A stretch of DNA of 14,144 bases from Lachnospiraceae bacterium (GTDB lineage Bacteria; Bacillota; Clostridia; Lachnospirales; Lachnospiraceae), in NCBI GenBank assembly GCA_900754855.1, contig CAAEEI010000038.1:1-14144 (forward strand), read 5' to 3'. A program made the translations under genes and the position numbers. Shown here piece by piece: positions 8,194-14,144 of this stretch. The first letter of the stretch is position 1, and every line of letters begins with the position of its first letter. The notes under the pieces were generated by a model. The model worked only from the letters and a program-made list of their open reading frames with translations, did not search any database and had not been told where the DNA came from.

Positions 8194-9696
8194 TTAAAAC
8201 TGAGCCTTAAATTCTGTGATTGCCTTCTGGATCAATGCGTCTGTTTCCGGATTAATTTCTTTTGTGTCACGAATTGCCGCATAGATTTCCGGATATTTTG
8301 TATCGATAAACTCCAGCAGGCCTTCTTCAAAGGCAAGAATGCGCTCTACAGGAATATCCAGCAGATATTTTTTCGTCACCGCATAAATCGTAATGATCTG
8401 TTTTTCTACCGGAAGCGGTTTATACTGCGGCTGTTTCAGCACTTCTTTAATACGTTCACCCTGCGCCAGACGTTCTTTGGTGTCATCGTCAAGTTCTGAA
8501 CCAAACTGTGCAAAGGCCGCCAGCTCACGATACTGTGCCAGCTCCGTACGGATCGGACCGGCAATCTTTTTCATGGCCTTGATCTGTGCGGAACCGCCAA
8601 CACGGGATACGGAAAGACCCGCATTGATCGCCGGACGGAATCCGGCGTTAAACATCTCGGTTTCCAGATAAATCTGTCCGTCTGTAATTGAAATGACGTT
8701 TGTCGGAATATAAGCAGATACGTCGCCTGCCTGCGTTTCAATGATCGGAATCGCTGTCAGGGATCCTCCTCCCATCTCATCCGAAAGTCTGGACGCTCTT
8801 TCCAGCAGTCTGGAATGCAGATAGAAAACGTCTCCCGGATAAGCTTCACGTCCCGGCGGTCTTCGAAGCAGTAAGGACAGGGTACGATATGCCGTTGCAT
8901 GTTTACTTAAATCGTCATAAATAACCAGTACGTCCTCTCCCCGCTCCATCCATTCTTCTCCGATGGCACAGCCGGCATATGGCGCGATATACTGAAGAGG
9001 CGCCAGTTCACTGGCCGTAGACGCAACGACAGTGGTATATTCCATTGCGCCATATTCTGTTAATGTCTTTACAATGTTGGCTACCGTAGACGCCTTCTGT
9101 CCAATCGCCACGTAGATACAGTGCATATTCTGTCCCTTCTGGTTAATGATCGTATCTACGGCGATCGCCGTTTTTCCGGTCTGACGGTCTCCAATGATCA
9201 GCTCACGCTGACCTCTTCCAATCGGTACCATGGAATCAATCGCCTTAATTCCGGTCTGCACCGGGGTATCTACCGGCTGACGGGCAATGACGCCGTGCGC
9301 CACCCTTTCTACCGGACGGCTTTTATCTGTTTCCACCGGTCCTTTTCCATCTATTGGCTGGCCCAATGCATTGACAACACGGCCGGTCAGGGCATCCCCT
9401 ACAGGAACCTCAACCACTCGACCGGTGGTCTTTACGGTGTCACCTTCACTGATGTTCTTCTGGTCTCCCAGTAAAACGGCGCCGACATTGTCTTCTTCCA
9501 GGTTCATCACCATGCCGTATACTTCTCCAGGAAATTCAAGAAGCTCACCCTGCATTGCTTTTTCCAGACCATGAATACGTGCAACGCCGTCGGCTACCTG
9601 AATTACTGTTCCCACATCTGTAGTCTCCAGCTTTGCCGCATAATTTTTAATCTGTTCTTTAATAACAGAACTGATTTCTTCTGGTCTTAAGTTCAC
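8194..9696 (-). CDS. atpA: F1Fo ATP synthase alpha subunit
   Basis: 500 residues. The non-catalytic nucleotide-binding P-loop GDRQTGKT is at 169-176, and the arginine finger is Arg365 in SVSRVGGSAQ, which completes the catalytic site on beta. The N-terminal beta-barrel and the C-terminal helical domain are intact. The frame can begin with TTG at 9699, but I choose GTG 9696: it gives MNLRPEEIS, the usual start of clostridial AtpA as I recall it, and has AGG 5 nt upstream. The alternative adds one residue only. It lies 43 nt after atpH. Confidence 0.97.
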   Translation of the reverse strand: MNLRPEEISSVIKEQIKNYAAKLETTDVGTVIQVADGVARIHGLEKAMQGELLEFPGEVYGMVMNLEEDNVGAVLLGDQKNISEGDTVKTTGRVVEVPVGDALTGRVVNALGQPIDGKGPVETDKSRPVERVAHGVIARQPVDTPVQTGIKAIDSMVPIGRGQRELIIGDRQTGKTAIAVDTIINQKGQNMHCIYVAIGQKASTVANIVKTLTEYGAMEYTTVVASTASELAPLQYIAPYAGCAIGEEWMERGEDVLVIYDDLSKHATAYRTLSLLLRRPPGREAYPGDVFYLHSRLLERASRLSDEMGGGSLTAIPIIETQAGDVSAYIPTNVISITDGQIYLETEMFNAGFRPAINAGLSVSRVGGSAQIKAMKKIAGPIRTELAQYRELAAFAQFGSELDDDTKERLAQGERIKEVLKQPQYKPLPVEKQIITIYAVTKKYLLDIPVERILAFEEGLLEFIDTKYPEIYAAIRDTKEINPETDALIQKAITEFKAQF

Positions 9697-9739
9697 CAAA
9701 ACCTAATACACCTTCTTTCTTCTGCGTATGTTTCCTCTA

Positions 9740-10288
9740 TCACGATAGCTGAATCTTGGACAACTGTCTGGCCAGAGTTCCGATCTGTGTCTTCAGACTG
9801 CTGTCTACCACTCTGTCATCAATCCGAATCACCAGCCCTCCGAGAATCCCGGGGTCTACCTGATATTCCATCTCAAAGGAACGATAATCCGTAATCGTAA
9901 GCAGCCGGTCTTTAATCGCAGCTTTCTGTTCCGGGGAAAGTTCGATCGCCGAGGTAACTCTGGCTGTTCCAATCCCCTTATACTCCTTCACCTTGCGGAG
10001 GAAATAATCAAAAATGGCTGGTATATCGTTGTATCGGTCCTTTGTGACCACGATATGAAAAAAGCCCAGCATCTCTTCGGATACTCTGTCACGGAAAATA
10101 TTTTCCACAACAGCAATCTTCTCATCCTTCACAATCTTAGGGTGATTTAAAAGCTTAAGCAGTTCTTCGTTCTGAAGAAAAACCTCTCTGGCTGCTTCTA
10201 CCTCCGCACAGAAGGTATCCAGCTTGTCTTCTTCCAGCGCAAGCGCAAACAAAGCATCACCATAAGTACTGCTTACTAATTTAGCCAT
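9740..10288 (-). CDS. atpH: F1Fo ATP synthase delta subunit (OSCP)
   Basis: 182 residues. It joins the top of F1 to the b-subunit stator. The N-terminal helical bundle (STYGDALFALALEEDKLDTF) and the conserved C-terminal signature DPGILGGLVIRIDDRVVDSS, followed by LKTQIGTLARQL, identify the family. ATG at 10288 overlaps the end of atpF by 13 bp, and the GGTG ribosome binding site is inside atpF, which fits translational coupling of the two stator subunits. Confidence 0.96.
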   Translation of the reverse strand: MAKLVSSTYGDALFALALEEDKLDTFCAEVEAAREVFLQNEELLKLLNHPKIVKDEKIAVVENIFRDRVSEEMLGFFHIVVTKDRYNDIPAIFDYFLRKVKEYKGIGTARVTSAIELSPEQKAAIKDRLLTITDYRSFEMEYQVDPGILGGLVIRIDDRVVDSSLKTQIGTLARQLSKIQLS

Positions 10289-10806
10289 GTTTCATCACCC
10301 ATCTCTTCTAATGTCTGTTCAATGAGAGCATTTTGCTGCTCAGGACTGAGGGACGCCGCTACAAATTTTTCGGAAATCAAAGATGCCACAGAAATCATTT
10401 CCTGTTTTACTTCATCTCTGACTCGTTTTTTCTCCAGTTCCGCCTCCTGACGGGCGCTGGCAATGATTCTGCCGGCTTCCTCTTTTGCCTCCGCAATAAT
10501 CTCATTTTCCCGCTGCAGCGCTTTCTTTCTGGAATCACTCAGAATCTGCTCTGCAACTTTATCAATTTCTTTTAATTTTCCATCATATTCGTTCTTCATG
10601 CGCACGGCATTTTCTTTATTTTCTGCCGCTTCTCTCTGCTCCCGCATCACTCTTTCCTTACGGTCATTGAGAATCTTTCTCACCGGATCAAGCAGAAGAT
10701 AACTTGCCAGTGTAAATAAAATCAGAATCGCAATGCCCTGAAACGCCAGGTTGAGCAGAAGCTGAGGGTCAAGTCCGAATATACGGTTATCCAGTGTTAA
10801 TAACAC
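10276..10806 (-). CDS. atpF: F1Fo ATP synthase b subunit
   Basis: 176 residues. One transmembrane helix (about 17-39, NLAFQGIAILILFTLASYLLL) is followed by a long charged coiled coil (about 43-160) that forms the peripheral stalk, and a C-terminus that contacts delta. The frame is open up to a GTG at 10839, but I choose the GTG at 10806, because a near-perfect AAAGGAGG lies 7 nt before it and the upstream version adds an 11-residue stretch that includes the Shine-Dalgarno itself. It begins 34 nt after atpE and overlaps atpH at its end. Confidence 0.96.
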   Translation of the reverse strand: MLLTLDNRIFGLDPQLLLNLAFQGIAILILFTLASYLLLDPVRKILNDRKERVMREQREAAENKENAVRMKNEYDGKLKEIDKVAEQILSDSRKKALQRENEIIAEAKEEAGRIIASARQEAELEKKRVRDEVKQEMISVASLISEKFVAASLSPEQQNALIEQTLEEMGDETWLN

Positions 10807-10840
10807 TATCTGGCCTCCTTTCGAACAGCCCGAAGGCACC

Positions 10841-11107
10841 TTATAACTTACCGATCAGTGGGTTTGCGTATAAAAGGATAAGTCCGATAACCAGACCGTA
10901 AAGACCTGTTGTCTCAGCAACCGCCTGTCCAAGAAGCATGGTGGACATGATTTCCCCTCTTGCTCCCGGATTACGTCCAACCGCAGACGCACCATAACCG
11001 GCAGCGATTCCCTGACCGACACCAGGTCCGATACCGGCGATCAGTGCAAGACCAGCACCAATTGCTGAACATGCTAAAATTAAACCTTCGTTTGTAATTC
11101 CTGTCAT
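10841..11107 (-). CDS. atpE: F1Fo ATP synthase c subunit with Na+-binding signature
   Basis: 88 residues, two transmembrane helices (about 8-35 and 53-80) joined by the polar loop GRNPGARGE. It forms the rotor ring. The ion-binding Glu65 is in helix 2. Gln32 (in P28-x-x-x-Q32), Val63, Glu65, Thr66, Thr67 and Tyr70 occupy the positions that bind Na+ in the Ilyobacter tartaricus ring, with Thr in place of Ser66; H+-only rings usually lack the Gln and the hydroxyl residue. So Na+ coupling is likely (inference from family knowledge). AAGGAGG lies 9 nt before ATG 11107, the strongest ribosome binding site of the operon, as expected for a subunit needed in about ten copies. A hairpin precedes it at 11182-11201. 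Confidence 0.97.
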   Translation of the reverse strand: MTGITNEGLILACSAIGAGLALIAGIGPGVGQGIAAGYGASAVGRNPGARGEIMSTMLLGQAVAETTGLYGLVIGLILLYANPLIGKL

Positions 11108-11181
11108 AATAAATTCCTCCTTAACTGATAAATTTTATCCATTTGCAAAAGCCATTTCCTGTTCTGGCTCTGCCTGCATAC

Positions 11182-11201
11182 AGAAACACTTCTGTGTTTC
11201 T
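11182..11201 (-). promoter_or_regulatory. Intercistronic hairpin between atpB and atpE
   Basis: AGAAACAC (11182-11189) and GTGTTTCT (11194-11201) form a perfect 8-bp stem with a 4-nt loop, 6 nt after the atpB stop. No T-run follows on the minus strand, so it is not a classic terminator. It may be an mRNA processing or stability element that favours atpE expression (inference). Confidence 0.55.
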
Positions 11202-11207
11202 CTCCGG

Positions 11208-11942
11208 TTAATCACCATACTTATCTCGAATAAATGTCATGGTAAGCATTCCAAATACATAGGTCTGAATCGCTCCTGAGAACAAATCAAAATACATATG
11301 CAGAAATGCAGGGATACCCAGCTTGGCAAACCACGGCAGAAGACTGTACCACAGTCCCAGCATGATCGTTCCCGCCAGCACGTTTCCGAAAAGACGCAGT
11401 GACATGGAAACAGGGGTGGCAAACTCGCTGATCACATTAACCGGGAAAAAAATCGGAAATGGTTCAAACAAATCCTTCACAAAACCGATTCCTTTTCCTT
11501 TAATCCATGCATATTCAATCATGATAAAGGTAATCAGCGCCAACGCAAAGGTTGTTCCAAAATCCGCCGTCGGTGCACGCAGACCAAATATACCGGAGAT
11601 ATTGGCCAGAAAAATGAACGCCATCAAGGTAATAACATAATTTCTGTATTTTGGCGCATATTTTCCCATACTGCTCTCAACCATGCTGTCCATCATTTCC
11701 ACGATCATCTCAACGACATTCTGCACCGCATTGGGTTCATCATAGTCTTTCATGATCTCATGCCTTGCAAACAAAATTAATCCAAGCAATACCAGACACA
11801 CGATCGTTGTAGAGATCATGGTTGTATTAATGGATACTGTCTGCCCAAAAAGCTGGAACTCATAATAACTGTGAATAAAAAAATCCACATCATTACTGAG
11901 GAGCATTGTCGGTACCGACATCCCGGCTATTCCACTTCCCAT
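11208..11942 (-). CDS. atpB: F1Fo ATP synthase a subunit
   Basis: 244 residues, a multi-span membrane protein that forms the ion half-channels beside the c-ring. The essential arginine is Arg183 in SMSLRLFGNVLAG (equivalent to E. coli Arg210), and the last helix carries GAIQTYVFGML. Hydrophobic segments lie near 42-60, 103-120, 130-147, 163-200 and 210-238. ATG at 11942 has GGTGG 4 nt upstream; this start overlaps the atpI-like gene by 50 bp. In-frame ATGs at 11921 and 11906 have no good ribosome binding site, but would reduce the overlap. Confidence 0.96.
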   Translation of the reverse strand: MGSGIAGMSVPTMLLSNDVDFFIHSYYEFQLFGQTVSINTTMISTTIVCLVLLGLILFARHEIMKDYDEPNAVQNVVEMIVEMMDSMVESSMGKYAPKYRNYVITLMAFIFLANISGIFGLRAPTADFGTTFALALITFIMIEYAWIKGKGIGFVKDLFEPFPIFFPVNVISEFATPVSMSLRLFGNVLAGTIMLGLWYSLLPWFAKLGIPAFLHMYFDLFSGAIQTYVFGMLTMTFIRDKYGD

Positions 11943-12405
11943 ACTTCCACCTTCCTTTCTTTTTTAATTTTTTTGTTATATATAAATCTGTGTACATATG
12001 CATATGCGCACTGATTTTTAAGCCCAGTAACCCGATGATCACACCGGCAAAACTTACGATTTCCCATCGTATGCCCACCCATGCGGTCACAAACATAACG
12101 AACCATCGGCCTATACTCTTTATGGTCATGGAACGCTGCGCTCTGGCCGGATCCATTTGCAGACACTTTTCCAGCCCCCTGGCCATGTTTATACTCATCC
12201 AGACAGCCATCACCGTCCCAAGCAAAAGACCGGCGCTGTAACTTCCTTTGTTTTCCACCAGGAAAAGACCGGCAACTTCAAACACCAGACTGTAGATTAC
12301 ACAGCCGAAAATCAGATCCAGCAGAGTATCATTGGTCCTCTCCATCCATTCTATCCATTTCATGACCATCTGATTCTTCTTTTTCTCCAAATGTCTCTCC
12401 TCCAT
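11893..12405 (-). CDS. atpI: ATP synthase subunit I-like membrane protein
   Basis: About 170 residues with four predicted transmembrane helices (28-50, 57-76, 99-112, 115-134) and a basic C-terminal tail (KKLKKKGRWKYGKW). Position directly before atpB and the four-helix layout fit the AtpI/ATP-synt_I family, which helps assemble the c-ring. Sequence similarity is low, so the symbol rests mainly on context and topology. Start is uncertain: the frame is open to a TTG at 12468; ATG 12405 has AAAGGG 4 nt before it; TTG 12390 has the best ribosome binding site (GGAGG, 8 nt). All versions overlap atpZ (77 or 62 bp for the last two) and the 3' end overlaps atpB by 50 bp. Confidence 0.75.
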   Translation of the reverse strand: MEERHLEKKKNQMVMKWIEWMERTNDTLLDLIFGCVIYSLVFEVAGLFLVENKGSYSAGLLLGTVMAVWMSINMARGLEKCLQMDPARAQRSMTIKSIGRWFVMFVTAWVGIRWEIVSFAGVIIGLLGLKISAHMHMYTDLYITKKLKKKGRWKYGKWNSRDVGTDNAPQ

Positions 12406-12676
12406 TTTTCCCTTTTGGGTCTTTTTCCTTTTTATGGATAACATAAGGCGCTCTGCTCTCCAAATCAACGAATCTTCGAATCACGTCGTAACAGGAACGC
12501 ATTCCTGCCAGAATCCCAAGGAGAAGCATAAAGGGAAAAAACAGTTCCTGATGAAACTGCTGCGCCAGAAATCTGCCGAGGAATACACACAGGAATATGG
12601 CGGTCAACATACAGATTCCCAACTGACTGATCAGAACCAGCATACGCAATGCTCTTCTGTCTTTCCTTTTTTTCAT
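12329..12676 (-). CDS. atpZ: AtpZ-like two-helix protein of the ATP synthase operon
   Basis: 115 residues. Two transmembrane helices (about 11-35 and 46-66) with MLVLISQLGICML and FPFMLLLGILAGMRSCYDVI match the AtpZ (ATPase_gene1) pattern. In alkaliphilic Bacillus, AtpZ acts with AtpI in Mg2+/Ca2+ handling and c-ring assembly. Residues 80-115 form a highly charged tail with no clear function, encoded where the gene overlaps the atpI-like gene. ATG at 12676 has GGAG 8 nt upstream and shares an ATGA with the stop of the phosphatase homologue, so translation is probably coupled. Confidence 0.85.
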   Translation of the reverse strand: MKKRKDRRALRMLVLISQLGICMLTAIFLCVFLGRFLAQQFHQELFFPFMLLLGILAGMRSCYDVIRRFVDLESRAPYVIHKKEKDPKGKNGGETFGEKEESDGHEMDRMDGEDQ

Positions 12677-13173
12677 GACAGAATCTCCGAAACCGGAGAC
12701 AATTCACCGATAATCCGGTCAGCCACGGCTTCCATGGACTGTTCCACCGAGTGGAAAAAGGTTTCCAGAACCTCATTCTCATCTTCTGCCTGTTCTATTC
12801 CTTCTTCAGGACTGCGTATATCTTCGTCCATGTCGATAAAGGTTCCCACGGACATGCAGGCTGCCTGCGTCGCATAGTCTTTTCTCACCTGCTCGGCCTG
12901 GGCCCTGGTCATGGTCAGAACCAGATCCGCTGACTCCAAATCTTTTTCGGTCAATGGCGAGGAACGAAATTCCTCAATCTTATATCCATGATGCCTCAGC
13001 AGCCTCTCCGCCACGGGAGATACCGGCTCAGAAAACATCACCACCAGTCCCCGGGAAATTACTTCTATATTAGAAATATTTTTCTTATTCAGTAATCCCC
13101 GCAATATACTTTCTGCGATAAAACTGCGGCAGAGATTATTCTCCCCCACGATCACAATTTTACGATAACCCAA
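12673..13173 (-). CDS. Low-molecular-weight tyrosine/arginine phosphatase homologue, probably inactive
   Basis: 166 residues with the LMWPTP fold pattern: an N-terminal P-loop region followed by the FIAESILRGLL helix, VISRGL, and SPLTEKDLESADLVLTMTRAQAEQV. The family needs Cys-X5-Arg-Ser. Here the loop is G10-E-N-N-L-C15-R16-S17, so the nucleophile is glycine; the codon is GGG, at least two changes from TGT or TGC. The general-acid DP motif near residue 121 reads DIRSP, also without the expected Asp before Pro. It therefore probably binds a partner or phosphoresidue without catalysis. Its position equals YwlE in the Bacillus ywlC-ywlE-atp neighbourhood. TTG start at 13173 with GGGGGAG 5 nt upstream. 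ATGA overlap with atpZ. Confidence 0.85.
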   Translation of the reverse strand: MGYRKIVIVGENNLCRSFIAESILRGLLNKKNISNIEVISRGLVVMFSEPVSPVAERLLRHHGYKIEEFRSSPLTEKDLESADLVLTMTRAQAEQVRKDYATQAACMSVGTFIDMDEDIRSPEEGIEQAEDENEVLETFFHSVEQSMEAVADRIIGELSPVSEILS

Positions 13174-13184
13174 ACTAACTCCCC

Positions 13185-14144
13185 CTACAAACTGATCAGA
13201 TGATACCCGGCCGCCTTTAACATGCGATTCATGATGGCATTCCCCAATCCATCGGCAAAAAAACTTTCTGAATAAATGTAATCCAGCTCCTGTTCATCAC
13301 ATTCTCTCAGCAGACCGTAAAGATGAGCCGCAACGGAATCCGGACATTCTCTGCTGCCGATACTTCTGCGCCAGCCGGCCCGATATTTCTCCAGAGTCTC
13401 ATCGGTGCCAAGAACACCAACCTTATACCCCAGCCTCGTTTTCTCCTCTGTCAGTGCATTAATCTTCTCAATCACTTTATCCTCCGGTCCTTCCACAAGA
13501 ACCAGACTGCCCTTCGGGGCATAGTGACGGTACTTCATCCCCGGAGCCTTAGCCACGACATTCTCCGGCATCTGTTTTCCCGCTACTGCCGGATCAATGT
13601 CCACTGCTCCGGCCACTTTTTCCAACATTTCTTTCGTAATATATCCGGGACGGAGAATCATCGGAATCTCTCCTGTCAGATCAAGAATCGTAGATTCAAT
13701 TCCAATCCCCACGGCTCCCCCATCTAAAATCATCGGAATCCTGCCCTGCATATCTTCCATTACATGCGCGGCCGTTGTCGGACTGGGACGTCCCGACGTG
13801 TTGGCGCTGGGCGCGGCGATCATACATCCGCTCTCCCGGATCAATGCCTGCGCCACCGGATGGGATGGCATACGAATCGCCACCGTATTCAGTCCTCCCG
13901 TCGTTCCATGGGGAACCTCTTTCTTTTTATTTAAAATGATCGTCAGCGGTCCCGGCCAGAAAGCTTCCATGATCCTTTCTGCTGCCTCCGGCACATTTTC
14001 CGCCAGCAGATCAACCTGTTCCTTATCGGCAATATGAACAATCAGCGGATTATCTGAGGGTCTTCCCTTCGCCTCATATATTTTGGCTGCCGCTTCCGCA
14101 TTCATCGCATCGGCGCCCAGTCCATATACGGTCTCTGTGGGAAA
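13185..14144 (-). CDS. L-threonylcarbamoyladenylate synthase, Sua5/YwlC type (5' end cut by window)
   Basis: 319 residues are visible; the start lies outside the window, with roughly 30-45 residues missing. It makes threonylcarbamoyl-AMP from threonine, bicarbonate and ATP for t6A37 in tRNAs reading ANN codons. Visible family motifs: FPTETVYGLG at the window edge, KGRPSDNPL (KxR..SxN, residues 26-34), WPGPLT, APSANTSGRPSPT and ESTILDLTG, followed by RPG and a C-terminal Sua5 domain beginning near GMKYRHYAPKG. The length matches the two-domain Sua5 form rather than the short TsaC form. It ends 11 nt before the phosphatase homologue, so it is part of the same transcript. Confidence 0.95.
   Translation of the reverse strand, partial: FPTETVYGLGADAMNAEAAAKIYEAKGRPSDNPLIVHIADKEQVDLLAENVPEAAERIMEAFWPGPLTIILNKKKEVPHGTTGGLNTVAIRMPSHPVAQALIRESGCMIAAPSANTSGRPSPTTAAHVMEDMQGRIPMILDGGAVGIGIESTILDLTGEIPMILRPGYITKEMLEKVAGAVDIDPAVAGKQMPENVVAKAPGMKYRHYAPKGSLVLVEGPEDKVIEKINALTEEKTRLGYKVGVLGTDETLEKYRAGWRRSIGSRECPDSVAAHLYGLLRECDEQELDYIYSESFFADGLGNAIMNRMLKAAGYHLISL

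Noticed and set aside
10807..10839. 11-codon extension of atpF to GTG 10839
   Set aside because: The extension contains the AAAGGAGG ribosome binding site of GTG 10806 and is not typical of b-subunit N-termini.
11108..11181. Internal promoter before atpE (TAAAAT near 11130)
   Set aside because: No acceptable -35 hexamer at 16-18 bp upstream.

Overview
The window comes from a low-to-moderate GC Gram-positive anaerobe of class Clostridia, most likely a Lachnospiraceae gut commensal. This is inferred from the protein sequences (for example an AtpA starting MNLRPEEIS), strong AGGAGG-type ribosome binding sites, frequent TTG/GTG starts, the DivIVA family and the gene order. Every gene I can support lies on the minus strand, so in transcription order the window is read from right to left.

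Right part, 14144 to 5486: one uninterrupted cluster. It starts with a 5'-truncated Sua5/YwlC threonylcarbamoyl-AMP synthase (tRNA t6A modification). Next is a low-molecular-weight tyrosine/arginine phosphatase homologue whose catalytic cysteine is replaced by glycine. Then comes a complete F1Fo ATP synthase operon: atpZ, an AtpI-like protein, atpB (a), atpE (c), atpF (b), atpH (delta), atpA (alpha), atpG (gamma), atpD (beta), atpC (epsilon). Genes overlap or nearly touch, with long overlaps around atpZ/atpI/atpB. A hairpin lies between atpB and atpE. The c subunit carries the residues of Na+-binding rotor rings (Q32, V63, E65, T66, T67, Y70), so the enzyme is probably coupled to sodium. A strong stem-loop terminator follows atpC at 5356-5392.

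Middle part, 5355 to 3709: a sigma-A-type promoter (5304-5331) drives a DivIVA-family coiled-coil protein with an alanine-rich heptad block. Then follows a 14-bp imperfect inverted repeat with GGGGAC/GTCCCC ends (4336-4394), possibly a small REP/MITE-like element or a terminator. After it lies a 183-codon gene of unknown function.

Left part, 3708 to 1: a 240-bp intergenic stretch holds a promoter candidate and an 8-bp perfect hairpin. It precedes a two-gene unit: a Methyltransf_32-like SAM-dependent methyltransferase and, 2 nt later, a large membrane-anchored protein with propeller-like repeats that runs off the left edge.

Most of the window is housekeeping. The points worth following up are the pseudo-phosphatase inside the ATP synthase operon, the Na+ signature, the GGGGAC inverted repeat, and the two uncharacterised genes. 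I see no rRNA, tRNA, CRISPR, prophage or insertion sequence with a transposase.
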